From Datnioides undecimradiatus (Eukaryota; Chordata; Actinopteri; Lobotiformes; Datnioididae): a DNA stretch of 64,000 nt. The notes under the pieces are model-generated. The model saw only the letters and a program-made list of their open reading frames with translations, had not been told where the DNA came from and did not search any database. The position numbers were made by a program, and so were the translations under genes. Shown piece after piece: positions 25,302 through 38,500 of this stretch (the first letter of the stretch is position 1; each line of letters opens with the position of its first letter). The DNA lies in the NCBI GenBank assembly GCA_008933995.1, contig WARS01001868.1, positions 682,001 to 746,000 of the forward strand. The letters run 5' to 3'.

Positions 25302-25517
25302 TCACACACCTATTTCCTCGATGTGCCTGTCATCGCTCATCTGACCCCATTTCATTAGAAGACGAGCTACATGATAGCATGTCTCGTAGACCGCACGGCC
25401 CTCCATCAGGGAATCAATGACATGCAGCGGCGTGACTGACTGGTGGATTGTGGTCCAAATGGAGATCAGTGATATGCTGAAGAGCCAGCTTGAGGCTACG
25501 AACTGTCTCGTTATCAT
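25302..25517 (-). other. Coding-like open frame, possible unrecognised exon
   Basis: A minus-strand frame of 71 codons has composition unlike its AT-rich surroundings. It starts with a hydrophobic stretch (SWLFSISLISIWTTIHQS) that could be a membrane segment, followed by a polar part containing IDSLMEGRAVYETCYHVAR and KWGQMSDDRHIEEIG. Many codons end in C or G. The frame reaches TAG-GTGTGT near 25306-25315, which could serve as a splice donor. The upstream side is weak: an AG lies at the right place (AGACAG before TTCGTA, near 25504), but there is no good pyrimidine tract. I do not recognise the protein. It could be a true exon, a fossil exon or a chance frame. Confidence 0.25.
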
Positions 25518-27465
25518 TCAATCGCTTCATCGTCTACCTTGCTATCATTCTGATGCAGAGCAAGTTTATAGTGCAGTAGTTTAAAAATGAATACAAATTT
25601 GACCGTGACAGGTGCTCACAAATAACATTTTTATTTTTGTTTGTTCGTGCTACACAATATAGCTTAGAGAGTCTGCGATTTAAAGTAAACATTGGCCTGG
25701 AGCTAATGAAATATGGTTCACATAATGAGAGTTGCAGTTAGTTAGAGCAGTGCTAAGCAAAAAGCTCTGGTAAAGCTGTGGTTTTGACAGTTTAGGTGTT
25801 ACATGCTGAAGCAACATGTTAAGCATGTTATGTTTTGTCTAATTTTCACTTAATTCATCAGCAAATCTGATCTAAAATTAGAGACATTTACACCGAATAT
25901 CTTGCAGATATATACTTGTTGAACTTCAGGGTATTGGCTGTTCCCTGTAGTTCAAAAAGACATTTGACTGATGATCAGTTCTGGCCATGTTGATAACCGC
26001 TGGTCTGTTTTTTGGTTGTTGTTTTTTTTTGAGCTGATTGAAGTTGATGGTTGGCCGACCCAGTCGAGACCTCTAAATCCCTGGATTCTGATTTGAAGAT
26101 CCTGGAGCCAAGAACTGCCAACCAAGGCTCACACTGCTCTCCCCACTCACACACACCACAAATCCTACAGTACACTCTGACTTACAGCCTCATTTGACTT
26201 GACCTGCAAGAGACAATTTCCCTGTATTCTAAAACCCATTCCCTGTGCCCGAGGAAAGACTCAGCTATAACCATCTTGTTATTGCTAATACCCTAACTAG
26301 TGAACTACAGTAAAGTTGGACTGATCTATAATAGATGTCACGTACTAAAAGATAGGAAAAATATTGAAATGGGTGTTTTATTTGAATATTGTTACCTACC
26401 GTGCCTTAGATCTGAAAAAGAGAGTTAAGATTGAGTCCAGATAATAAGGTGCACCCAGCCAGACAGAAAAACGAATTAAAGAACTCAAAGGCTCAACACC
26501 CAGAAAAGTGGTAGGAAAAGAAAGAGCTGTTGTTTTAAAAAGTGCATTTTTGTATAAGACCGACTTTTCTAAAAATAAAAGTATTGGTCAACACTTCTTT
26601 GTCTCTGGTATAATCATTAAGTATTGTTTTCTACATCCTGTTCAGTGCAACTATTAACCCTTGAAGCTCTAAATAGAAATAAACTGTATTATATACACCA
26701 CCAGCAATATAAAGAGCTTCAGCATAAACACTGGAAGCAAGGGAAGCTATAGTAAACAGTCAGCCAGGCCTCAAGGCTCAGTCCAAAGATATTATGTGTA
26801 ATTAGACATCTTTACAGATGCCAGAAGGTTGATGTTTCCATCTTTGCACAGAGACGGGTTTGCTGTTCCCCCCGTGCTCCCAGTCTTAATGCTAACATAA
26901 TCACATGCACATCTGTATGCAAAATATTATACTAAAAGTGATGCTCTTGGGCCAACTAATCAAGCGAGACAATAAATGTGATTCCCAACTTAAAACTGAA
27001 GAACTTGGAGAGGAGTTTTAGGTGTTTTGTAACATATGGCATTATTATAGACTTGACCTGTACGAACGTAAATACGTGTCTGCCGACTCTACATCTTTTT
27101 CTTCACCTGTCTAATCTCACCATTGTCTGCCTTTCTATTTTTCCCCTCCTCCATCCATTTTTCTCCTTTCTCTCGCTCCCTTTGTTGTGTTTTTCCCCAG
27201 AGGTGTAGCCCTGTGGATTCATGCGAGACTCTGTCATTGGGCCAGGGAAGCTGCTGTTGTGCAGAGATATGCTGAAGGTCGTCTGAGGGTGGCTGCAGGT
27301 GCAGAGACCAGTCGAAGCCATAGGAAGATACAGATTCACTCATGTACTACTCTAAGTAATACCCCATAAGCTTCCCACAAGAGACATACACACAGTCCCC
27401 CTCAACACACCACAACACCCAATTTCATCTTTTATCACAGGGCGGTGAAGGAGAGGACACAGTCC

Positions 27466-27506
27466 ATTCACACACACATGCACACACACACACTTACCCA
27501 CACACT
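27466..27506. repeat. Interrupted (CA)n microsatellite
   Basis: CA units interrupted by ATG and TTACC, following TCCATT. This is an older, impure dinucleotide repeat. Confidence 0.85.
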
Positions 27507-28840
27507 GAGTAATCTAATACTGTCCTTTGTTGTGATGTCAGAGTCATGTGAGGTCAGCCATAGTTCCCTTTTCTGTTACAGTATTGGACCGTTCACGGCT
27601 CAGTGTGACGTTCTGTGTGGCAAACATTTATCGAGCACGGTCACACTTCATTTATCTTTATGTGCACCCAAGTGTACTTTATAAAATAACAGTAAAATCC
27701 GGTAAAATGACAGATTGATGTTGTAGGTGATGTGGAAACACACATACGGATCTTTTGACCTTGAATGAGCACCGTCATTGTTGCAGTCGCCCTCCCGTTG
27801 GCAAGGGAAGTTCTTTAGAGAGAGACATGGGGTCAGCCTGGCAGTGTGAGCCTGCAAGCCACAGCTAAGGGTGGCAATAACCTTTAGTTGCCAACCGATC
27901 GTCAAGAAGCATTTGCAATTCTCAGGTATGGTGAGAGGAGTGTGTGAAGTCATGTGGGAAAAGATAGCAATTTGAGATGCATGCCGGAGTTGGAACTGAT
28001 GAATTTTCTGTTTTTCCAGCTCTGGTAGCCGTGAAATACTTTTTACCACTGTCTTTGGTAAAAGGCCATTCATATGAAGTCAACTTTCACATTGGTTTCC
28101 CCACTGACAATTCAGACCATGCTTTTAACAGATGTGTGTCCGTAGCCACAAATCTTGGTAAATACCCAAATCTGAATGCACTTTTGCAAATTCCTGCCCA
28201 CGCACACATAAAGACTGGGACAGAGTTTCACTAATCTCCACGCACATTTCCAAATGCTACAATAATACTTTCATAAATTACTGGAATAAAACATCTGCCC
28301 AAAGAGGTCTGTTGGCACTCCTCCAGGGTGAATTTCATTTCATTTTATTTGAATTTATTTACGTAAATTCTTCATTCCTCAGCAGGAATACCAAACAGCC
28401 TGGAGCTTTTCATCTTCTTGCATCGATGTTGCTGGACTCAATGGCAGCTAACAAGTCTTAGAGCCTACTGTGAAAGTCCCAGCAGTCCAGATGGTCAGTG
28501 TGCCTCCACCTTAGCTCTCAATACCAGGACGATCAACGTCTCATTTTCAGTGCTAATGGAGGAAATCTCTGATGTATGTTTTCAGCACAAACACCCGAGA
28601 TGTTCTGAAATATCTAGAGCATAACGTTACACAGATAGGTAGCTTAAAACACTTATCCTCATTAGTAACTGCTGCTAAGAACACAAGACTGCAGATGATT
28701 AATACATTGACTCCGCACAGGGGAAACAGAAAGGGGAAGCAGCTTCATTTCATTATTTTTACTGTCTGTTCCGCTCGGCTTTGTTAATCACTGAAGCACC
28801 CGATCATCCTCAGCATTTCTCTGCTGTGTTTTATATGTCA

Positions 28841-28860
28841 GTATATATGTGTGTGTGTGT
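28841..28860. repeat. Short (TA)n(GT)n compound microsatellite
   Basis: GTATATATGTGTGTGTGTGT, a 20-base compound dinucleotide tract. Confidence 0.8.
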
Positions 28861-31800
28861 AATTTCTGACATCATCTACACATGCACATAGCTACACTCT
28901 ATGTATTTCCATTCCTTGACACCTTTTTTTTCCCGGGTCTTTTTCATTCAACTCACTTACAGCAGCTGATGCTGTGAAGATCCTTTTGCTCAGGAAAGAG
29001 CAAGGGGTGGATGAGTTTGAGGAGGAGGATGTGGGCTGGTGCATAATCAAAGCGAGCCAAAGATGCTTCTCTCTAGCTCTTTTTGTTTTTGTGTAATGGG
29101 CTGCTCAAGTGGCCCACAGAGCAACTGGGATGTCTCCCGGTGCTCCTGACGGCCAGTCCAAGTATAACATAAAGTGGACTCTTCATTCATATTAATGAAT
29201 GTTTTTAGAAACCCTTATTCATATTTTTTTTTCTGTCATCAGTGCTGTGAATGCACCACATTTGCATTTTGTTTCTGGCCAGTGAAGAGCATTCTTTCAA
29301 ACGTTTGCTTGTCTTATTGATCTAATGTCATCAGCACAGTTGGCTTTTCTCTTGATAAAGGCACAAATGAGCAAGCTGAATGCATTTCTGTCCGACTGCC
29401 AGAGATGGGACTGTTCAGAAGCAGAGCTGAACAGAGAGCTAACGCTTCTAAAGAAGTGCTTCAAATGAAGGCTCTTTGAACCTATAGTCACATCCTGAAA
29501 CTAAATAAATAAGAAATACACTATAGAACCATAAATAAATAAGACAGCTTTGCTATTCATCTGTGTCATGTGCTCTCATTTTCATCATTAACTGACAATC
29601 TGTGTGTGTCTTTTCTGAAAACACAAAATGTGTATCCTCCTCTCTTCTGCCTCGCATGGTAGTGGGAACTTGCACCAAGGCCAACGCTCACACTTGAAAA
29701 AGATGCAACTTCAGTGAAGAAAATAAAACGGGATCTGACACCTCAACTGTTAGCTGTGACTGGTAGAGGTGTGTAAAAATGTGAGTTTCACCCTGAGTTG
29801 TGAAAATATGTGTCTATAGATGGATGAGTCACTGCAGAGGAGACAGACAGAGAAGAAAAGAAAAAGAGCAAATAGAGGGTAAGAGATTTTGTGTGTTTGT
29901 CTTGAAGAGAGTCGGATTAGCTGCTAAACCAACTCCACTGGGGCTTTGACTATGACATTTTTGTAATACATGGTACACACTCAGGTGGTGAAAATGAGTC
30001 AGGATGTGATAACAACAAACACTTTAAAGGCACATCATCCTCAAGTAGTTGTTGAAGCTTTGTGATCATCAATCAACTCCTTCATTCTTTGCACAGGCGT
30101 CTTCCACTTGCTCTGCCATTCTGTTGGATTCGCTCAATAACTTTATTACCAGGGGTGCATATTGAATCATCAGAGAGGGAGAGATACGACATGCAATCTA
30201 TAATACCATTCAAAAACAATACAGACAAATTGAAAATGGTACAGTACATTGGGATTCAAACCAATTTGTTGCGATTCAGTTCAGCTGCAATAAGGATTTG
30301 TTATATCCGAATAGTGTGACTGAAGCAAACTTGATTTTAAAGAAGTATCCCAGACAAATTATATTTTGGCCACACTGACAGTAGTAAACATGAGAAGCGA
30401 TCCACTAACTTTTAAATTAATGTTTCAGGAAATACTGCTGACTTGTTTAGCTAGCTCCTGTATATGGTATGTTCAAACGGAGCTGAAAGTAGCAATAGCT
30501 GCTACCATGATGCTACGATGACTTGTCATGTTGCCTCCTCTCAGTCAGTTTACTGTCGGCTGCCATGTCGCCTTCTCAAGGACAGTGATGTGCCAGCCTA
30601 TTTATATTGTGTGTTTTGAAGACTAAAAGCTATGTAAACATCAGGCAGTGTTAGCTTAGCCTCGGTGACTGACTGCACGCAGCACTCCAGAGAAGCCGCA
30701 TCCTCAACTAACCTGCCAACAAACGGGATAAGAAAACGTTTAAGCCACCTGGTGGCGTATTTCTCTTCTTCTGGTCAAAGCTAAACATCAGTCCACTGTC
30801 CCACGCTGTCTGTGTCTGGCACACTTTGTATATTTCAATATATGTTCGATCACATATTGATTCCAACTATGAGACAATTTCTATTGCTTGCTGCTGAATC
30901 GCAGCATTAACAGTCAAAGTTATGGAGTGTTGCTTAGAGTATTAACCACCACACAAGCAGTACCAATTATCCATAGCATATTTAATGTTTAATATTCTGT
31001 TTCTGCCTCATTTTGACGGTAGCCTTCCATAAACAACATTGTACATGTCTTCAAAGTTTGTGTGTTGTGAGCTTATAACTTATGTTACTGAATAAAAAAG
31101 TAGACTATATGGAGCACCATTCTGCCCTTTATGACAGCGGGACCTGCCATGTAATGTGAAAGCAATCCCACACCACAGAGCCTCATGTAATTGGAAATCA
31201 CACCAGCAGTCCAGTGCGCATCAGCTCAAGTAACAGGGGAGAAGAAAGACAAATATCGTGTATGTTTCAGCACCTGATGGCAAATATTTGTCTCTTTTGG
31301 TAGGTTTTGCTCCACCAAATTGAATGTTGTGATTGTTTGAGAGAATCTGGCTCTCAGCGGATGAAAGTCAATGACACATCACAGTTAGCAAGAGGGTGAG
31401 AGCAGCAATTAGAGCCCTAGGTAAATTTGTCAACAAGCTGTTGAAAACATCGAACATGTATTATTAGTATCCTTTTTGTATAGCAGTGTATGCATTCACT
31501 CTTGTTTTCACATTTAATCAGGTAACTTATACATAATTCATGTTTAATTTGTGATTGATGAAGTTCTATAAAATCAGCTGGTACAATAAACATATTACAG
31601 TAATTACACTGTTAATTTATGCACATAATAACAGAATGTCTGAGCTATGTAAACATGTTTATTTTTCTATAATTAAACAGACTAATTAAAATATTTTTCA
31701 CGTTCGAGGTAGAATAACATTATCTTTCATACTTCTGGCCGACTGAACTTTATGTTTAACAGCAAGGTTATGGATTTAAATTGCTACGGTAGGTCAGAAT

Positions 31801-32339
31801 GACCTCTTTAATCAGCCATCTCCTTGTAATTACATTCACTCTCAGCCTGCAAAGGCAAAATCTGCAAACTTAAAAATGCAGTATTTGCATTTTCTCAAAT
31901 GCAAATACGTTAAAAGAAAAATAAGGCAACCCAAATTATATTTTCTTTAGCTTGATTTCAAAATGTTTTAGAAAAACCTGTTAGCGAAGCTATCTTTGAC
32001 AACAAATGTAATTTATGTTTGTCCACTCTTGCATTACTGTATCTGCTCACATCAACTACATTATGATACATATTTTAATCTTATGCTTAGACAATAGGCT
32101 GGTGTGGCTACAATCAGGGACATCATGAAGGGCGAAAACAATGAAATAATGTGAAAGAGTCACATGTTGTGAGAGTTATCACTCTGCAGTTTAGCATTAA
32201 TTTTTTAGTTTTACCTAATTGCTTTGATGTCCAGCAACTGTATTGTACTGTTTCACTGTCACTGCTCTCATGGCACCACTTCGGGCAATAGTAGGTGTCT
32301 GTTTTCAGGGAAAAGGTGTAAAAACCTACAGTTCACTAC

Positions 32340-32500
32340 CTGCTCAACACCTAACAGCAGCTAGACACAATCATCAGCCACCTGGTGAACATATTCGTAG
32401 ACTGTTTATAACATTTGTTGCCAAAAAGCCACATATTTCGCCCAGGAGCTGACGGAGACCAAAATTAAGCAAACAAAAGTCAAAAGATTAACGCCCAATG
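32340..32500 (+). repeat. Dispersed repeat family C, copy 2 (tentative)
   Basis: CACCTGGTGAACATATTCG near 32380 and ATATTTCGCCCAGGAGCTGA near 32434, then CGGAGACCAAAA near 32454, match the left part of the family C pattern. The last 40 bases align with the copy near 12165. The remainder of the family (GCTAATGTTGCTC onward) is missing here. The assignment rests largely on memory. Confidence 0.35.
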
Positions 32501-35500
32501 CAAGTTGGCCAGTGACCTTCAACTTCAAATGACTGATTCTTTTAAGTTGCATCTTGAAAATGTTTAAAATGTCAAACTCCCTTATCACCCAGTCACTGCA
32601 GTGTGCTTGAAATATCATAGCTCTTCTATCAAACTCCTTCTGAATCCAGCAGTGTCTTCTGATTTAACCATTCCTCACCTGTCCACCAGGCATCCACAGT
32701 GTGATCCCCTGCTCTGCACACCTGTTGCTCATCACCTCATCAGCACCTCTGACCTGCTCACTGCAGCAGCAGCTGTGCCTTGTTACCTCATTATCAGCTT
32801 GTGCATTTAAACCGTTTAAACCCTGCCCCCCTGCTCAGTGCTCTTGCCAGACGTTTGAGTCATGTACTCCGCATCTTTGCAGCATCTGCTTTTGTCAGTC
32901 AGTATCGCTCGATGTTCAGCTTTGTCACCTTTACCTGCATGATCTTCAGTAGAGTTTGACACCATGATCCTCTTAAGTCTTGTCTTGTGTATAGGCTCTG
33001 TCCTCTCCTGTATCACTGACAGCACGGCAAGCATGTGAGCTGTGGTTTCAAGCTGCCTTCTTTGATTTGCGCCTCCATTCGATCCTTCACAGTTGTCATA
33101 GCAGAGCAGCTTGACGAGTCTCTTGAGAGCAGAACAACACCAAAGAACAGCACACAGCCAGGAGACAGGGCTCAACAGGTTAATCAGACTTTTTCACAGC
33201 AGACAGCTTTACATGTCATAGCAAGAGAGCCGCAGGTGGAATTAATGAATGAATGAATGAATTAATTAATTAATTAATTGCTACAGGAGAGTCAGTCTAT
33301 TTCCATGTTTAATATTCTGTTAACCAACATTAACCCTCCCGTTCTACCTTTACCCTAACCCTCAGAACATGGGACCCATTATGTGCCATATAAACATGGG
33401 TAACATAGGACCCTAGGAACATAACATAAGCCCCTAATATTAACTACTCATTAGCTTTTCCTGCTATGGCTGATCCAGATGTGTCCTGTAAGAACAGCTC
33501 TGTTTATCCATTATGCTGAACTTCTGTGTAAAATTTTTACCGGTTAAGAGATTTACTCTGCACCCAATCTGTGAATTCAAAATGAGGTTATAATGATTAT
33601 TGTTCAATATGAATAAAACATTTTTATTACACTTACTCATAACGCAGAGGTGCTGTGATGAGTCAAAGTGCCCTGTAGATGTGACGTCCGTGTTGCTTCA
33701 GCCTCACTTGGTGTAAATGTGTGACCATTAACATCAAAAGGGACATGAAATTTCATAATGCAGATGAGGATCAACCATTTGACAACACCTTGGTTATGAT
33801 ATGCTTCCTATAATGTGCTTGATTAAAGTGAAGGACTCTAATATGTAAGTAAACACCAAAGATATCTGAGATGGGCAAAATGTGTAATGCTTGCTTTTCC
33901 CCTGCCTAACTAAGAGGCTATAAATGTGTCAAAATAAATAAACGGTACCACAAAGGTGAGGTAAGACAGACAAATTAGTACCTGCAGTGTATAGAGCAGT
34001 CGATATGATGTAATTAGGCAGCTCCCCTATGGCTCAGCTATTGTCTGAGCCGCGACAGAGTTTAATCACCAGCATCGAAAGTTCCTTAAGAGGCGGAGTA
34101 CAAGGACTTCACAGCATTGACATGTGGTCACAAGGTTGCATCCTGACAATACTCAATTTTCCACATTGGTCTGGGACTCAACCTCCTGACCTACCCATTT
34201 AATATTCATCACCCTCTTTGCAGCAGAGGTACAAACACAAGCTCAGTCAAATAAACAGCTCTGCCCCGATACGTCTGTTCATACATCAAAGCTGGTGTTA
34301 CCTGAGCCATTTAAGCTATCCGCCTGGCCTACAGTTAAAAACTGATTTGTACACATTTTCTCAGTTATATATTTATTTACTTTATCTGTCTTCTTCTTTA
34401 GTCGGGGCTCATGAAAAATTCATCCAGCGTGGCTGCTGCTGGAGGGAGGAATAGAAGTAGCATAGACGACGTCAGAGACATCATTTTTACTTGTGCTTGC
34501 GTGCATGTTGTAGCCACAAAATCGTTCATATTTTATTACCCTTTGCAGAAATTTATATAAGCTAAAAAGAAAGATACAAGATTAAAATATACTCCTGTCT
34601 AGTATACCTTTTATCTGCTGTGGCGTCATTGATTTTTTTTTTTTAAATTTAATTTTAATTTTTTGCTATGGATGAATGGCTGACTGTACTTACAGCGTCA
34701 AATGCTGTAAAAACACCTAAAGCATAGTTTTATTTTGCCAAAATGGGGGGTGCAATTAAGTTAGACACTTAAATAAAATAAGTTGTTTCCTTCATTTATA
34801 TAAATTCATATCTTCTAGGAAACAATACATTAAATTAGTTATCCTGTTTTCCATCATATTGTTTAATTGATGCATTATAAAGTGCCAGCCACTGAAAAAT
34901 TGACAGCTCATAGCAAATGTGGAGAGTTACAGTGATTCAGACATGAAAGACAGGCGAAGCCAATCATTTGCTTTGTGTAATTGCTGGAACAACTTGCACC
35001 TTATGTGGACTTAACACAAACAGCAACTTCCTAAATGTGAAGACACTCCAGCCAGCGGGCCTGTAACCATGATGTTTTGCCAGCCAGCTAACAAATGAAG
35101 CTGTGACACACTGCTGAAAGTTGAACACTGGTTAGTGGATGTCATAATATTATTGACTGAAATCAGTTGGTCCATGCTGATGCGAGCGCGCTTCATGTTT
35201 TTGTTTTACAGGAGTAAATTATTGTGTATAAAACTGTGAAATAGGTTCAGGCTGTGACTGTGGATGGGATCTAAAAGTGTTTAAGACATTTTTCATTTCA
35301 TCACGACTTCACATATCGAGTGCATGGGAATAACTGCTCAATTTATTCCTGTCATCTTGATTTTAACAGCTGAACAATAAGAAGACACTTCCTATAAATT
35401 AAAATGTATTTGTTATGAAGTGTTAAGAGTAATAAGAGTTCTTTATTACATAATAGAAATCTGTATTTGAAAGTGGCCTTTTTCAAAAGCCTGCTGTTAT

Positions 35501-38500
35501 TTAATGATGACATTTTTTTCCCCAATGACATTTTCATTTCATGTAACAGTGATGACACATGTAATTTCATGTCACCTTTCATGACAGTGTGTGCATTAAC
35601 ACCCTGCCACCTTTCAGTCAATCACGCGGCACTTGCCTCTTTTACAAGCAAGTACACCTCCTGTTTAGCCTGTTAGCCTCTGTTAGCAAGAGCGGCAACA
35701 ACGATGCCAGAATGTTTCAAGAGACTGCTGCTGAAACCCTTCTCCTCTTTCTCCATTTTTCATCCTCACTTCTTTTCCTCCCTGCTTTAGTTCCTACATA
35801 CTTCCCTGCTTTCTGTGATATGCAGAGCTATGACAGGTATCAAAGCCGAGTACCTTGTCTGAACATGACTATATAGGAAACGTGTCTGATTCAAGTCAGT
35901 AAGTGGGTCTGGGATTCGCTGATCTGTCACTCTTTGAATTCAGAACATGTCTGGCTTGTACCTTTTCGTGCCTCTGTAACTCACTAAAGGAAGTGACAGA
36001 CACAAAAATCTTGCCAGACTACAAGCTGAAAGCCACGGAAACATAGATCCAGTGCAGCACAAATAAACATTACAATACTTCAACAGGGAGGCACGAATAT
36101 ACCCAGTGGTCATTAAAATAGATCTGCTATAATAAACATTGCGTGCTGGTTTCGTTCCTCCACCTGCGCTGACAGATTCTTTAGCTACCTAAGGGCAGCA
36201 GAAACAAGATACAATGGTGACCTTGTTAGCAAACAGTTACTCATTTAGACCTCCAGCAAGTACAGAGCAACGTTATCATTCATTCGGAGTCATTTTTCTG
36301 GCCATCTGACGAAAAAGAGTCTAATGTTCACTCTTTTTGGTTTCTAGCAACTCCTGAGGGAAGTAAATGCTTCACTCTGTTCATCAGGAAGTTGTGCTTA
36401 TACAAGTAACAGAGATTAGCAATTTCTGCTTTGCTTTTACCAGCTATGCCCACCTGATCTGGTGCATTTTGTCCTTATTTCCCTCCCCCTCACAGATTTG
36501 GATGAGGCAAATCAGTAAAGTGTGATCTTCACTGGGATCACAGATTGAAGTCCAAGCTTTGGCTGGACCACACACACACAAGGACATTCAGTTTTTTATT
36601 TGCGGAAGTCATTCCAGCATTGTTTGGACTTGTGTGCTGCCCTGGAACAGGTCTTCAAATGTATCTGTGAATTTGGCCCTGTTCGTTGTTCCCTCCATTC
36701 CTACCAGTCTTGTTTTGCCCACTGCTGAGAGCTGCACTCTTCCTCATGCAGCCCCGACCATCCCTCTTTGTAATGAAGAGATACTTTCCGCTTTTCACCA
36801 GAAGAGTTACATAACATTTTATCACATCTGAATAAATAATCTTCCTCTTTGAGACCTTTGCACACTTGTGGTGGCATTTGGCAAACTCCAGGTGGGCTCT
36901 CATATCTTTATAAAGCGTATGTCTAACTTTATTAAACACCGCTCACTCTAAGGACCTGAATCCAGTTTGCACAGATGGTTGTCGTTTGCAGATTCTCAGA
37001 AACTCTGCAACACAGGGAATCTATGTTTGATTGGCAGTTGAGTTCTTGAGCTCACCGAAGCCTTTTCTTGTTGGGAATTTGGCCAGATGGTCGGCTCTAC
37101 TATGCAAGGACAGTAGAAACCCATACAAATATCCATCCTTGCATTTACACATTACAATAAAATAATCTTGTAGCTCAAGAGGGACTTATTCAGATTTGTG
37201 TGTCATGTTTGAAATCAGTGCGCGCCTTTGGAGATATTATGTATAGCCACGCGCCTCTCTAGATCATGTTCAGTGAATTAAAAACAATTCACCACATGTG
37301 AACTCTAACTAAGCAGTAGAAAACATATATGTACCTATGTATTCATCAGATGAGTTTTTGATTTTCATGGACAGAGGAGATTTCCAGGTTGGTAACTTCA
37401 TGTCTTTGGACATTGATGATGACCAAGATGAAGCTCTGCTGTGCTCTTCAGGCTGTAACTGCCACCATAGCTTCTCCAGGCTGCCAAGTGTGAAGCAGTT
37501 AAGATGAGAGTCAGCATCTTTAAGGCCATGTTACTGTGCTGGAAATAATGAGCATGGGCATGGGGGGCTTCTCTAGATACAGGCCCTCCCAACTGAAGCA
37601 GGTAAAATATGGAGTATCGTGTTGATGAGTGAGGGTAAGGTTGTCAGTGTAGGGCTTGTGGGGCAAAGTTTCATTGTGAACAAGGTTAAAACATGCCTCT
37701 ATGCTGAGATGTTCATAGGAACTCACAGCAAACTTGACGGCATCAATGTTTATGAATCTTGCCCATGTTTTCAGATTCTCATTCAGTGATGTTTGAAGTG
37801 TGTGACACACCATGATATATGAGATGGGGAGGAGGAGGAGGAAGGGGGGTGCCTGGTGACCAAGGAGGGAAAGCCTCTAAGGCAGTGCTGCTTGCTGTTT
37901 CTTGGACTTCAAACGGTCCTAACTTATCTTTGATGCATGTTTGAGGTCACTGGCGATTACTGCTGTACAACTTTAGGGCACAAGGGTTAGTAATCCTCCA
38001 CAGGACAGCAAACCGGTCGTTGTCAAATATGTCGCTGATCCTATGCAAATCAGTAACAGAGTTGATGATGACAGTGTTTGGTCACACATGAATATATTAT
38101 GTGACTATTAAGCATGATAAATCACGCAAGCACATTTAAACTGATGCAGAAACTACTGAAATCTTGACTAATGTGCACTCTGTCTGTTAAATCAATCAAA
38201 AAATAAAATCAACAATAACATTTCTTCAACAGTGAAATTGACAAATGCTTCTTGATTACTCAGTGATTGTATTTTTATCATCATCATCATCCCCAAATCT
38301 TCTAACATAAAGTTTTTCTAGTTTCATTTAACTTATACTTTGTATTCTCATGTTTCTTTGCTCTTGATGTACCAATCTGATGCTGAAAATGTGATTTATG
38401 TACGAACTAAAAAACAGTTTTATACCACACCATTTCTTCAGTATTGTTTCAAAATGATATAAAGAAATATGGCCCTTGAGGTCTTGGTAAACACATAACT

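Larger units (their letters stand above)
25518..32339. other. No gene seen; some repeat-like stretches
   Basis: The longest open frame, 141 codons on the minus strand at 27648-28073, has no domain. A pyrimidine-rich run ending in CCCCAG near 27199 resembles a splice acceptor, but the frames after it close quickly. The block 30100-31030 has the look of an old dispersed repeat, although I found no second copy here. 28980-29170 is compositionally distinct and might be a conserved non-coding element. Confidence 0.5.

Noticed and set aside
27648..28073. Minus-strand open frame of 141 codons
   Set aside because: No domain, no signal of coding codon use, no splice context that would make it an exon.
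33346..33361. Telomere-like TACCCTAACCCT
   Set aside because: Only about two CCCTAA units, within an ordinary AT-rich segment; too short for an interstitial telomeric array.
37520..37813. Minus-strand open frame of 97 codons
   Set aside because: Looks mildly protein-like but no domain, no homologous copy in the window and no clear splice sites.
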